Assembly (NCBI GenBank): GCA_028023455.1 | Contig: JAQFVV010006273.1 | Coordinates: 3,732,142 to 3,796,141, forward strand | DNA length: 64,000 nucleotides | Reading direction: 5' to 3' | From: Epiperipatus broadwayi | Taxonomy: Eukaryota > Onychophora > Udeonychophora > Euonychophora > Peripatidae | Shown: positions 1-11,980 of the stretch, in pieces | Numbering within the stretch: position 1 is the first letter of the stretch | Layout: each line of letters begins with the position of its first letter | Translations under genes and position numbers: made by a program | The notes under the pieces: generated by a model | The model's database searches: none | Told to the model about the DNA's origin: nothing | The model's input: the letters and a program-made list of their open reading frames with translations, nothing else

Positions 1-2249
1 ATTGAACAAGTAATAGCACCAGAGAACTTTTATAAGAGTGCCACATATGTGCAAAGCTCACTCAACTATATCACAAACATCCTTGCATCACTCAGTCGGA
101 AGCAAGAAACCAACACAGCCAATATTACCCTTCAAATTACATCGAATCTGTGATCTTTCACTCACGATCAACTACTTATTATATGAGGGCCCGCCCTATA
201 TCCCACAGAATAAATTAATCAAACTTGATTTAATCTAAGAGAACATAACAAACATAAGCATAAAAAAAAAAATCCCAACACCAAAAATATCAAATGCATT
301 CATTCATATACAAACAAATTTGATCGCTCTAACACTCATTCCTATTATATAAATGTATGTTGAAACCAAGCAATTAATAAAAAATACTAGTTAAATAAAT
401 GTTTTATTTAATCTGTATACTAACAATTCAGCAGGTATATGATCGGCAAGCCGAGATAATTAAATATAGATTTCAAGGTGACTTCGACATATTTTAAAGA
501 ATGTTAATCTGTAGCAAACTTATTTGGTTAGATTCTCGAATTGTTCATTAATGGTCAAGAGTAACTTTATCATTTTAGCTTAATGTTTTTTAATAGTTCT
601 GGTTATTAAAGTTATTTTATTTTGGTGCATAAGTGAATACGACAATTTAAAGATAGCTACCTGTGGAACATAGAAAGACTGTAATGGGATCCTGAGCGAT
701 GGTTTCTTCTTTAACGAAGCATTCCGGCAATTTGCAAGGTCTCAAAGCGTTTGGTCCTTATGTGAAGTTTCTCCAGTGTTAGAGCATCCTATTAGCAATC
801 AGCGGAGCTGGATGCGGAGGTCCGGCGGTCAAGCCGCGAATTTTATGTTCAGCAACGCATCTCTGTTAGATTTCAATAGTCTAATAATAATCACTAATAG
901 TCTAATTCAATAATCGAAAAGTGCTGTCCGGCCTTTTTGATCTCTTCCTTCCCGCCCTCACACCTTGAATTTTTCTCACCCAATCACTCCCATGCACCTG
1001 TGAGTCCCTTCATCTTATAAGTCCATCGAGTGTTAACTCAATTCCATGATTTCTGGGATCGTTTACACCACCTTGGAATTTCGCTCAATTTGACCATTTT
1101 TTTCAGGTATTGTTTCGCTGGAGACAGAAGTCTGAGTTGTACAATAGCAGTGTACACTTTTTCTCACCTCTGTTTCTAAATTTGGCTTATTTTATCTAGG
1201 CATACCAGCACATATCCTGCCTATTGTTTCAATTTCTCTAATTTTACATTTACTAATTACCCCTATTTAAAATAATTTTAGATCGCTTGGAATTTCAGAA
1301 CATATTGCAAATTAATTTATTCATTTTTTCCCTTTTGTTCAAAATGATTCAAATGATTTAACAAAAGTTAAACTTGCGCTCAATCATTCCTCTCTCTTTA
1401 ATTAATTAAAATGAAAAAAAAACTACAACTAATGATTATAGATTTATTCTTCACAAAATAATAAAAAAAACTCTTTTACAAATTTATTTCAATAAATTTG
1501 ACAGGTACTCTTATATAGCTGCGATCATGCTTTAGAAACGGCTGTTTCTCGTTTATTATTAAAGCAAGACCGCTGTTTTAAAAGTTTTGTTCCTGTCATT
1601 CATTTCGTCAATTGATTATAGTTTAACATAACCTCATATGCCTGGGTTCAAATCCCATGTAACGCTATTCCGTTACAATACATATGGAGGAAACAAGGGA
1701 TACCTAAATAGATCTACTAAAATTTTAAAATTATTTGAGAATACAATCACAATTTCAACTTCAGTTCTAGATCAAATCATTGTTGATTGTAAAAATAAAT
1801 GTATACATTTCAGTTTAAGCTAAGGTTAATAAAGGAAAAATGGAGAAGTAAAAAATTTAGTTAATTAATGCAAATATGTGATAAAAATATATTTAAAAAA
1901 AATTGAATGGCTTTATAGGTTAAAAGCTTATAAAAAATTCAAGTGCTTGAAATGACAGATCTGGATGTGATTCATAAATTTTGAACTCCAGAGTCTATGA
2001 TTTTGCTACTGTACCAAACCATGCAAGGCATAAAAGAATTAAAAATACTACTGTGTTATCTAACCATTTTATTTTTAATACAAATCACTGAATGCATTTG
2101 TAAAAATAGACTATTGCCTCTAATAAATCATTCATTCTTAAAAATATATAAACTTTTTTGAGTCCTAGCTGCAACTTTTGGTGCAGATTTAGTTTGCACT
2201 CACAGCCATTTTGAAATTTAAACCAAAACCATCGATGACACATCCAAGC
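1..2249. other. AT-rich non-coding stretch
   Basis: No reading frame here resembles a known protein. A more GC-rich island lies at about 690-860, with short open frames on the plus strand that I do not recognise. A tRNA-type Pol III B-box match (GGTTCAAATCC) lies near 1646-1657 without a convincing tRNA fold around it, so it may be the end of a decayed SINE. The rest is AT-rich, with A and T runs. Confidence 0.6.
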
Positions 2250-2579
2250 GATAAATGACATAAATATTGAATAAAAGTACTTTAAATTTATATTTAATAA
2301 AAATAATATGCTTTATTTCATATGGGCATTTAGTATAATCTTTTAGTATTTGGAAATTATAAGCTTGATTTGATCAGACTTCTGCAACTTTGTATAATCC
2401 AAACCATCCTTCCCCTTCTCCACAAACTCCAGTACTTGGCACCATCATATTTCAAATATTTTATAATAGTAAATAAAATAAAAAAATCCCTAATAAAATA
2501 AAGCATATTATTTTTACTAGCTTATAATTTCTAAAATATAAATTTAAAGTACTTTTATTCAATATTTATGTCATTTATC
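2250..2579. repeat. Foldback repeat with long inverted arms
   Basis: The left arm (about 2250-2320) and right arm (about 2493-2579) are near-perfect reverse complements, both ending in GATAAATGACATAAATATTG. The right arm carries about 20 extra bases, part of which resembles the spacer near 2355. The spacer is about 170 bases and has no coding content. This looks like a MITE-type foldback element. No target duplication is evident and the transposon superfamily cannot be assigned. Confidence 0.6.
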
Positions 2580-2759
2580 TGTTGGATCCATGAACACAGA
2601 CTAAATCAGGACCAAACTTTTTTTATATTCATTTTTTAATAATAATATTGAATTTAATTAAATGTTATTTCTTTATAGGTTATATCCATTACCTATAGTA
2701 GTTTCTTATTTTTGCTTAAATTTGAACTGCGAATTATTTTATTAGTTTCTAGGTTATTA

Positions 2760-4290
2760 TTGGTAACATCATCATCATCAACCATTATCAATCCACTGCA
2801 GGATGAAGATCTTTCCAAGTTTTCACTCCATCTCCAATCTTTAGCTTCTCTTCTTCACAATATCCCTACACACTTTTTTATTTCATCCATCCATCTCACA
2901 TGTGGTCCCTTTTTGGATCTTTTACAATCTTTTGGAATCCAGCTTAAGATTTCAATTGTTCATCTATCATCATCTCTTATAGTAATATGTCCATCCCAAC
3001 TCCACTTCAGTTTTTTAATTTTTTCAATGAGGTCAGTAACACTTGTTTGTTCTCTTACTCATATATTGCTTTTTCGATCTCTTTTTGTTACTCCCAACAT
3101 GCATCTCTCATACGTCTCTGAGTGATCTGAAGTCTCTGTATTGCTCTTCTATTAAGTATCCAAGTCTCAAATCCATAAGTAAGAACTGGTCAAACACTTT
3201 TATTAAAAATCTTTCTTCCCAAACACATAGACATATTTCCTTTTAGTATCAAGTTATTTCTACCAAAAAATACTCCAACCAAGTTTAATTCTATGATTAA
3301 TTTCATCCATTATGTTTCCATCTGTATTAATAATCTGACCAAGGTATTTGTAGCTATTAACTTCTTCTAACTCATCATAATCAATCTTTATTTTCATATT
3401 TTGAGAAAATCCATTAAACATTACTTTAGTCTTTTTAACATTAATCTTTAATCCTACTTTTCTACTTTTATCTTATAACTCCTACAACATTTCCTGCAGC
3501 TCTAAAGCATTATTTGTAAAAACAACTACATCATCTGCAAAATCTAAATGACTTAAATAATCTTCAGTTACTTTCATTCCTTTAGCTTCCCATTTTAATC
3601 TACAAAATACTTCTTGCAGCACTGCTATAAAAAGTTTTGGAGATATGGAATCACCCTGTCTTACACCCTTCTCAATGTTAACTTTTCTAGTATTAATATG
3701 TAATTTAATTGTTGCTGTTGCATTTTTATAAATATTCTTTAAAATATAACAATGTCCTGGATCTATATCTTGATGATCCAATGCTTTAATCACTGAAGAA
3801 ATGTTTATAGAATCAAATGCCTTTTCATAATCTACAAATCCAAAGCATAATGGCAACTCATATTCATTTGTCCTTTTTATAACTTCTCTCAATACCTGGA
3901 TATGATATACTGTACTAAAACCACTTTTAAATCCAGCCCGTTTTCTTGGTTGGTGGAAATCCAATGTTCTCTGTAGACGAGTTGTAATTATGTTGGTAAA
4001 AATTTTGTATAAAACTGATAAAAGGCTGATAGGTCTGTAATTTCTAATATCTTCTTTATCACCTTTTTAAAATATTAATATTAATATTGCATTCTTCCAA
4101 TCATCTGGTACATCTTTATAAATTTAGACATTTGATATATAACTTTGTTAAATTTTTTGTATTTCTTCATCTGCTTCTTTTAATATATCAATTATAATTC
4201 CATCATTACCTGCAGCTTTTTCTTTCTTCATAAATTTAATTGCATGTCTCACTTCTTCATTTAAAATTTTGGGCAATTCGGAAGACACAC
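2760..4290 (-). pseudogene. RTE-type LINE relic, reverse transcriptase to 3' end
   Basis: On the minus strand this is the 3' part of a non-LTR retrotransposon. Fingers-region sequence near 4050-4020 (NYRPISLL) is followed by an open stretch (3964-3482) with motif A (DYEKAFDS), the RQGD box (GVRQGDSISPKLF) and the catalytic box FADDVV. Past a stop near 3481 the homology continues in other frames through the thumb and C-terminal region (VLTYGFETW, about 3190) to a GAT-rich terminus at about 2767-2780. That simple-repeat 3' end and the motif set match RTE-clade elements. The copy is 5' truncated at about 4290, with several stops and frameshifts, so it is dead. The endonuclease is missing. Confidence 0.85.
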
Positions 4291-4419
4291 GTAATTATTT
4301 TAGCACAACTAAATTTCAAATGATTTTTTTTCTTCAAGTTATTATATTCACCATCAAAATATTAAATTGAATCAACTTCATGCTTGATTGTATTTAATTG
4401 ATATATATATATATATTTT

Positions 4420-4513
4420 AAGTGTCATACCATCGGCCGGGACACGAACCCGCAACTCGGGCAACTGCCTGCAAGTGCAAGGCAGTCGCGCTGACCTCTC
4501 GACCACCAATGCA
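4420..4513 (-). mobile_element. Short tRNA-derived SINE
   Basis: Read on the minus strand, the element begins GCATTGGTGGTCGAG (tRNA 5' end and A box), contains the B box GGGTTCGTGTCCC and ends in CCGATGGTATGACACTT followed by an AT tract. The ends can pair like a tRNA acceptor stem, and the long variable arm suggests a class II (Ser/Leu-like) tRNA ancestor. It is flanked by a 13-bp direct repeat with one mismatch (4392-4404 and 4518-4530), the sign of retroposition. Four related copies lie at 36.3, 36.7, 39.0 and 48.4 kb. Confidence 0.8.
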
Positions 4514-4518
4514 AGACA

Positions 4519-5060
4519 TTTAATTGGTATTTTATACTGTAAATATTATTTGATATTATTTATGTAAAAGTAATTATATTAAAATATCAAAAACAACACT
4601 AACATATCGTCAATGCTGATCAATTAATTTACTTAATTAGAATTTTTTTTTATTTTGTTAGTACACTTTTAAGCAATTAAAAAAATATAGATAATATTTA
4701 TTGAAATAACAACTTAACTATTAACTTTTATTACTATTCATATATTGCATTTCAAAATATTTCACAATTACTGGTTTAAAATGTGTAGGTGTATATTTAT
4801 TTATAAAGCTACGTAGTTACAATAGTAAATATATGCAATGCTCCTTGACAATTCCTCACATAAGCATCTCTAAAATCCTGATGCCTCTTTTGCCCCCGAG
4901 ACATATCATTCTTATTATCCAAAAAGTGAACTTCACGTAAAGGACGCATAAAAAGCTATAGATGAAAAATAATACCTTTTTTTAAAAAAATAATTCGAAA
5001 AGATTAGAAGTGCATTTAAATATGCATGTTTTTGCTTTTCATGTTTTGATTATCTGACGC
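4519..5060. other. AT-rich spacer, nothing recognised
   Basis: There are no coding frames and no clear repeats beyond simple A/T runs. Confidence 0.6.
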
Positions 5061-5065
5061 AAAAA

Positions 5066-5175
5066 CATGTGCTGGTTCAGCATGAAATGCATCTTGGGGG
5101 GCATTTGTCTTTTATTATGTCTTTATTTATATGAGAAATAAAAAAGAAAGAAGAAGTATGGAGATTATTAAAATA
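5066..5175 (+). repeat. Dispersed repeat R1, partial copy A
   Basis: This copy has the R1 core GTGCTGGTTCAGCATGAAAT followed by GCATCTTGGGG, a TTTGTCTTTTATT segment and an AATAAA-rich tail. It is close to copy B about 380 bases downstream. R1 is unclassified: it has no ORF and no inverted ends that I can see. Confidence 0.7.
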
Positions 5176-5329
5176 ATTGATAATACGCATACGAGAAGGA
5201 AAATGAAAAACCATGTATGTGTGTGTGTGTAAAAAATCAGATATAATAATCTTTAACTTGGATTAAAGTTTATATCTGTGCTAGAGAAAAACTCTAGTTT
5301 AATAAGTGATTAACGATAAACGTAGTTAT

Positions 5330-5570
5330 GTTTATAAAAAATATACGAAGTCGAGGTTGTGAGTAGAGCGTTATAAATAAAGATGTGACAATTCACCATA
5401 GATAAAGACTTTTCGTGTAATGAAGGTATATGTGAGAGCTGGTAACGTGATGAGTGCTGGTTCAGCATGAAATGCATCTTGGGGTCATTTGTCTTTTATT
5501 CTATCTTTATTCATATGAGGAATAAAAAAAAAGAGGAAGTATGGAGATTATTAAAATAAAAATATTTTTT
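5330..5570 (+). repeat. Dispersed repeat R1, longer copy B
   Basis: This copy shares the R1 core (about 5449-5560) and about 120 bases upstream of it (AGTCGAGGTTGTGAGTAGAG) with the minus-strand copy at 35920-36200. The tail is A-rich, AATAAA-like. It is a dispersed repeat without coding capacity. A SINE-like or non-autonomous DNA element are both possible. Confidence 0.7.
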
Positions 5571-6599
5571 ATAACTATTTTTTTGTTTCAAATAAAAGAG
5601 AAAACAACTTTTAGTGGCCGCTGCTGCGCTACATGACATACCAGCCTTTATCGAGGAATAGTGAATGAGAGGCCATTGCTCTTCAGACTTTTATCAATTG
5701 CAGGACTGAAATAATCACACAAATTTTTTGCTTTCCAGATTTTAATTTATGCCATGTGTTAGACTATCGCTATTCATCAGGCTGCGTTTCTTTTCTACAT
5801 ATTATATAATATGAGTTATTTGCAGAGGGAATAGTTAGTTTTAATCCAAGTAGTACTTAACTAATGTAATAAATTAAATGCAGTAGTAATATCAGGTATT
5901 TAGAAAAATATTGGAAATATTAAATATAAATCTTAATGCATTTTTTAATGTTAAGTACCACTATCAAAACATTAAGTTTGCATTTAATATTTTCAATGTT
6001 TTCTCCAAATATATGCTAATACTATTACTTTTAATTTATTAATAAAAACAATTAGTTTATAAGTTTAGAATTTAAAATTATACAATTATAGTAGTAGAGG
6101 GTACTTTTAATTCTGTTACAAGACGCATGCAATATTATTATAACTTTATTAAACCTTCCACACTGTTTGTTTGATAAATATGAAAAATATTTAAAATGTT
6201 ATAATAAAGTTAGAAACCAAAAGTGTTAAAAACACAAGGAAAGGTTTTATTATGTATTTAAAGGTAATTAATCATCCAACATTGTTTAGATATTAATGGA
6301 ATGGTGGTCCTATCATAGGAGCTAAAGATTTTTAGAATGAAACTCATCAACTGTTAAATATTTGAATATATCCCATGATCTTCAGATTGACAAACTTATT
6401 TTCAGATTGACAGACTTATCTTTTTAAAAAATAAGTAATTTAGATTTTAAGTTACTTATGATTTAAGCTACACATTTATATATCATAATAAATTTTAAAA
6501 AACTTATTAAAGGCGTATGATGTAGCTCTAGAATTGATCTGTTAATGTATCAAAGAAAAATAACCATTAGTGCTGATTCAATGTTTTTATATTTTGTTT
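5571..6599. other. AT-rich spacer, nothing recognised
   Basis: There is no coding similarity. The segment is AT-rich with scattered direct A/T runs. Confidence 0.6.
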
Positions 6600-7000
6600 T
6601 ATAGATGTCAAAGTTTAGGCATTTTACTAACTTGATACCAATCACTTCAGATAAATATTTCAATGACTATTATTAATAATTTATTAAATTAGAGATTATC
6701 CTTATCCCAAATATAAACTCTAAATTTTAATTAAAAATTAATATATCTGCTATGAATTAAGTATAGAGACATAAAATAAGTCAACTTTATATCTCTTTTT
6801 CCCATATGCAATATTTTTTAAAATATATTTACAACTTCCATTTTACCACATATTTATGATACATTTGAATAAAGACATTTGAAAAAAACCAATGATTCAC
6901 GAAATGCATTTTATGTTGAATCAGTATTCTTTAGCTGTCCAGATTGCAATCTCTTAGACATATAATATTATCGCATGAAGTATGGTTTAATTATATAACT
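6600..7000 (-). repeat. Dispersed repeat R1, diverged minus-strand copy
   Basis: Reverse-complemented, it shows a mutated core (CTGATTCAACATAAAATGCAT) and the upstream R1 segment (GAGATTGCAATCTGGAC). Further upstream it matches the 36-kb copy (TGAAGTGATTGG, then a CAAAG segment). It is more decayed than the other copies. Confidence 0.55.
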
Positions 7001-9038
7001 TTACCAAAGGTATATAAATAAACAAGAGGTATACAAAGATATAAATTAGAATGATGGCATTAATAAATTTATCAAAATAAATCAGATTCATATATATATA
7101 TATATGTGGGTGTGATAATTTGTGTAAATCATGAGTTACTGAATTTTATGAGTAAATTTTGCAAAGGTAAATAATACTGTTTGAAGAAAAAAGCACCGGA
7201 GTGATTATTTCTGTTAGAAGGCCATTGTTTCTGCTTTTGTGAGTTTTTTTTAAGATTTTGTGTGTGGATATCTGAGGCTATGCTAGTAAAGTTCATTCAT
7301 TACAGGTCAATATAGCCAATGATCTTTCAGGATCAAATAGGGGTAACTTATGTAAAATTTGATTCTGGATTGAAGAATCTATACATTTGTTTGTTCTGCT
7401 ATTATCAGTCTTGTAGTAGTGGTCACTCACAATGATGGGTAACTATTTTTTAAAAAGAATTAAGCATGGAAAAAGGCATTGTTTTATCTAAATTCTATTT
7501 ATTATAACAAAAATTACTAGAAAGATATATTTTATGAACGTATATCAATGCTTGTAGAAGTGATTTTACTCTTACATTTCAAATATTTTATTATAAATGT
7601 TGGAAGGGAAAATGTCACTGTCTCCTAAGATATAATTTTCTCAAGCAAACTTTTTCAAACAGAACAAAGTAGCACATGGATAGAGGAGACATTGAAAGGT
7701 TTAGAAATGAAGATTATCAAGCAACCATACAAAAAATATTATAGATATATTTATTAAATTTGAAATCTATTTATAAGATTAAATAAAATATAATTTATTG
7801 CCCTCATGAAGAATGATTAATAAGCATTAATATGATTATTGAATCAGGTGATCACTGTAAAAAATATTCACAAATCCAATCAATATGCTTTCAGTTTACA
7901 GGATATGATAGTATAGTATCCATTTTATAAAATCATATTTTCATTGGATTGAACATGTAAAACATATAAACAATACAATACTCCATAAAAGGATATTTTA
8001 TGATAAACTCGAGCAGAGTATTCTTAGGTGAAACAGATCTCATTTAGATTATAAAGATTATTTCAAAGACATTCAAAAGAAATACAGTTCTGATTATTTC
8101 TGTTAGGAAGATATGATAGAGAACAAAATCCATTAGAAAGATATAATTAGGTTTCAGAAAGTCTTCTGTCGAAATTTTCAAAATACGTCATAAAATATAA
8201 AATAAACAAATTGCCAGCTTGTTCTATATATGAATGAGTTTACGTTCATAGCTTGGTTTGTACAATCATCACAAAACTCATCTACATCTTTTCTTTTCTT
8301 TTCAAGATGGAATGGTCACACACATTTCTGAATTGTTGCTGCTATTAATAATATAAATAAAAAATGTGTGATAGATTGTACATACTGAATAGGAAAAAAA
8401 ATCCAGTTAAATAAAAAATGTGTGATAGATTGTATATAATTATACGTATAAGAAAAAATCCAGTTATTTAAAAATTTTTATCAGCTGCCAAAATCGTTTT
8501 TTACTTATTGTAATTAATTTGTGGAATTTTTTAATTCTGAAATGTTTTTCTTTGCTTATGAAATTTTTTTCACCACAAAAAAAAAATAAAATAAAACTTA
8601 ATCAAAACTTGTATTGCAACTTTTATCTCGTTTTTCTGCTTTAAGTACAATAATATAGTTCGATTGCCACATTTTTATATTTCAACTTTTATCTCGTTTT
8701 TCTGCTTTATGTGCAATTATAGTTCGATTGCCACATTTTTTTTTTTTTTTTGGAAATTTTTCATCAGCTGTATAATTTAAATAAATAATAAATTATATAA
8801 AAAAAAATGTTAACAAAACGTTTACATTTATTTAGATGAAAATAAAAGAATCAAAGAAATTAAGTCATAAGTATCAGTCTATATGTCTGTGCTATATTAG
8901 AGAGAAGTGAAAAAAACAAAAAGAAATAATCTTAGGAAAAGATATAGCTAAATGGATTTGCAGAACAAATAAAAACAGTAGAGATATTTAATGTACGATT
9001 TCTTTTTTAAAAAAATAGATAATTTCTATATGATATAT
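7001..9038. other. AT-rich non-coding stretch with local duplications
   Basis: No gene is seen. Two short local direct duplications are visible: AAATAAAAAATGTGTGATAG near 8355 and 8411, and a segment with ATCTCGTTTTTCTGCTTTA near 8625 and 8690. These look like slippage-type duplications in AT-rich DNA. Confidence 0.55.
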
Positions 9039-9140
9039 CTAAAGTCAAAAAACTTCACATAAATATATCGGAGAGACTTTCTTTTCAAAAAAAAAAAGAA
9101 AGTCTCTCCGATATATTTATGTGAAGTTTTTTGACTTTAG
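9039..9140. repeat. Perfect 47-bp inverted repeat (hairpin)
   Basis: Bases 9039-9085 are the exact reverse complement of 9094-9140, with an 8-base spacer (CAAAAAAA). Such a perfect hairpin in otherwise decayed DNA implies a recent origin. It ends 80 bases before the 5' LTR of the Gypsy element. It may be a very young small foldback element or the product of template switching. Confidence 0.95.
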
Positions 9141-9220
9141 AAATTTGATAATACATTTGAAAAGATAGAAAAAGAAGAAGAAGTTTATATTGTTATATGA
9201 TATATCTACTATATCTACAA

Positions 9221-9903
9221 TGCTATGTGTGCGTGTGTATTCACATATACACGCAATAATAATAACTCTATGTATGTGTGTGTATTAATAGATACACGCA
9301 ATAATAATGTAACTATTACAAATGAATACAAGTGTGTGTGTGTGCTTATTAACAGATACACGCAATAATAATGTAACTATTACAAATATTCAAGTATGTG
9401 CGTGTATGCTAAAAGCATCCATTAAGGTTGGTCAGAGATAACCAAACTGACCACTTTGTACCTCGTGTCATGGGATGACCAATGGAAATAGAGAGTGTTA
9501 CATCCAGGATGGCGGGAACAAACAAGGGCAGACTTGCTAGGTGAAGTTGAGGGATGGATGCGTTTTCCTGAGTGCACAGACACTTCTGCACTTCCAGCTC
9601 ATCTCACGGAGAGGTCTACCTCCGAACGTACTAAGGTAGACCTAGGAACCATTACAGGTCGTATTGACTTTAATATTATTTATTGTAAGCCTGCAGATCT
9701 TTAAGACTAGAGTTGTATAATAATGTATTAGTCAGTTTATCTTTGTAATAATTGTATTATATATTGATCCTCGTATATGTATTTATATATATAAACCTAT
9801 TAACTCCACTACCATGTTTGTGTGTTTTATGTTGAGTGCAATAACTCTCACTCAAACCTCGATTATATATATATATATATATATCCAGCGAGTACTGGAT
9901 ATT
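9221..9903 (+). repeat. 5' LTR of Gypsy element
   Basis: It begins TGCTATGTGT and ends TACTGGATATT, with the same ends as the 3' LTR at 13917-14631. U3 opens with three imperfect subrepeats of about 60 bp (9221-9410), each with a TGTGTGTGT tract and most with ACACGCAATAATAATGTAAC. A TATA-like box (TATATATATAAACC) lies near 9784-9797. A frame of about 69 codons is open in both LTRs but resembles no protein. Confidence 0.92.
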
Positions 9904-9907
9904 AGAC

Positions 9908-9925
9908 TGGCACAGTCATAACAGT
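9908..9925 (+). other. Primer binding site of Gypsy element
   Basis: TGGCACAGTCATAACAGT starts four bases after the 5' LTR, as expected for a site complementary to the 3' end of a tRNA primer. The first 13 bases (TGGCACAGTCATA) recur at the same place in the older relative (20936-20948), which supports the call. Confidence 0.8.
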
Positions 9926-10034
9926 TCAATTTGAACCCTAGCAGTCTGCTGACAACCAAATAAGTCAGGCAGAATTATTGAAGTAGCAAACGAACCTACG
10001 GTATTAAACGAGTTAGTTATATAAATTGCTTAAA

Positions 10035-10616
10035 ATGCAATCGACAATATCTGAGTTAGACATCAGAGAGGCAAATGAGTGGCCCCTGTATGTTCAACAG
10101 ATTGAAAATTACTGTTTTATTAACAGAGTAGAGGAAGATGCGTATAAAACAGCGACATTATTATGTTTTGCAGGAAAAGGGGTCATACAAATAGCACTCC
10201 TGAAAAATTAACCTACAATGAGAGTTTGTCAAATTATTTTAATCCTCACCCGTCTAGGCACATTGCCAGACTTCATTTTCGAAATCGCCATCAAGGCAGA
10301 AATGAAAATATGCAGGATTACGACCCAGCCCATACGCGAACTCGCAAAAAACTGCTGTTATGATTCATATTTAGAAGCGCTACTGGAACAATTCCTATAT
10401 GGAATGAATAGCAACAGTTTGAGGCAGCAGTTACTGGCTGATAAAGACATAAATTATCGTGAAGCTATCAAATGCAGTATCGCTCACGAAATAGTAGTGG
10501 AACAAGCAAAAGAATTTGCTGTGAAAAAAGGTGTTGATAACGATCAAACAGGAATATTTGGTGTTGAAAAACTCAACAAAGGGTCTTCCGATAACAATCT
10601 ATTAAACAGACAATAA
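10035..10616 (+). pseudogene. Gypsy gag, frameshifted
   Basis: Gag begins at ATG 10035, followed by an N-terminal region with ANEWPLYVQQIENYC, a typical opening for small Gypsy gags. The frame ends at 10211. Homology resumes in another frame (to 10616) with IREL and FLYGMNSNSLRQQLL, the capsid-like retroelement gag pattern. At least one frameshift (about 10180-10240) and a stop at 10614-10616 separate it from the nucleocapsid. The same N-terminal pattern (PLYITQIENF) is seen at 21.1 kb. Confidence 0.8.
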
Positions 10617-10629
10617 AAGTCGGACAAAG

Positions 10630-11195
10630 TGCTATTGTTGCGGAAAACTAGGTCATATAGCTAAAGATTGCTATTTCAAACATGATCGATATAGACTATG
10701 TAAAAAAATAGGTCACATGGCAAGAATGTGTGAAAATAGAACAGTTGACAAAGTTAAAGAAAATAATATACAAAGTATAAATAAAACCAAATGTAATATT
10801 GTTATAAATAACATGGTTATAAATCAAGCACAGAAATTTATTACTTCTGTGAAAGTTTATAGAAAACCTCTGTCGATGGGAATAGACAGCGGTAGTGGCA
10901 TTTCTTTAATATCTGTAGCTGACTGAAATTCAATCAGGGTAGAAATAAGAGAGCCCCTAGGCTTAGCAATACTAAGCTTAGAGCATTGGACGTAAATGGT
11001 AAAGTAATAAAAATTAAGGGTATAGTCCAAGCTCAAATTACGAGTAATAAAGGCAACATTTCAATCTTGCCACTATATATTGTACACACCCTCATAAACC
11101 CTCTCATTGGTTGTGAGTGGTTTACAGAGCTCGAAATTGAAATCTCATTGGTCAAAAAAATTGACAGTGAAAAAGACATGAGATCGTTTCCCTAA
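10630..11195 (+). pseudogene. Gypsy nucleocapsid zinc knuckles and protease
   Basis: A first CCHC knuckle is intact (CYCCGKLGHIAKDC, from 10630). The second (YRLCKKIGHMARMC) has lost its first cysteine to tyrosine. Downstream, the aspartic protease active site appears as GIDSGSGISLIS (about 10890-10920), with DSG in place of the commoner DTG. A stop at 10924 and a frameshift separate this from the rest of the protease (10986-11195), which contains the ALDVNGK and PLIGCEWF segments. These domains normally package RNA and cleave the polyprotein. Confidence 0.85.
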
Positions 11196-11229
11196 ACTTT
11201 TTAATGGCAAACCAGGAACGATTAAAACT

Positions 11230-11980
11230 AAACCTGTGTCACTGGAAATATCACCAGAGGCCATGCCAATAATTTGCAGACCTTGGAAGGTCCCCTTTGC
11301 ACAGAAAGAAAAAGTAGCAAAAGAGATAAATGAGTTAGTGAAGAACGGCATTCTAGAACCGACAGAGGAAACAGAGTGGGTGACTCTGCTGGTTGTTATC
11401 ACCAAACGTAATAGACAGATACACTTGTGCAGTGATTATCACATAACTGTCAACAAATCTAAATAAACACACCTACCCCTTTCCAAACTCCAGAGAAATA
11501 TTAGCATCACTGCAAAAATCAAAATATTTTGCTAAATTAGATTTAGATGCGGCCTTCCATCAAATTCCAATAACAAATAAGGCTGCCGAAATTCTGACAT
11601 TGACTACTCATGTGGGTCTATTCAAATGCAAACACCTCCCATTTGGCATAGCGTCCACTCCCAGTATATTACAAGCAAAAATTGAAACTCTGCTTACTGG
11701 ATGCGAGGGCATTTTCCCTTATTTTGACGACATATTAATTACGGCAAGATCAGAAAATGAATTGCATAGTCATCTAACTACTGTCTGTCAAAGGCTAGAA
11801 GAGTTTGGAGTGAAATTAAACACTGAAAAATGTATATGGAAGGCCACTGAATTAAAGTTTTTAGGGCACATAGTCTCTAGCTCTGGGACAAGGCCATCTC
11901 CCAAAAAGGTCAAAGCAGGGTCAGAAGCTAGAAAGCCTAGTAACGTAAAACAATTGCAGACTTTTTGGGTTTGGTAAACT
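11230..11980 (+). pseudogene. Gypsy reverse transcriptase
   Basis: The N-terminal RT part (11236-11466) has KVPFAQKEKVAKEI, NGILEP and the segment IHLCSDYHITVNK. After a stop the core continues in another frame with motif A (KLDLDAAFHQIPI, about 11532), motif B (LPFGIASTPS) and the catalytic motif FPYFDDIL (about 11718-11742), then KFLGHIVSSSG. The usual Y-x-D-D is YFDD, so the catalytic aspartates are kept. The frame breaks again at about 11975. This domain copies the element RNA into DNA. Confidence 0.93.

Noticed and set aside
38-238. Short open frame at the left edge
   Set aside because: It has no recognisable motif and biased composition typical of random AT-rich DNA.
2712-3246. Plus-strand proteins rich in Ser, Leu and Phe
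   Set aside because: They are antisense shadows of the minus-strand RTE relic.
10026-10034. TTG upstream start for gag
   Set aside because: The eukaryotic start at ATG 10035 is more plausible.
11145-11405. Minus-strand frames within the Gypsy element
   Set aside because: They lie opposite the protease and RT coding strand and have no motif of their own.
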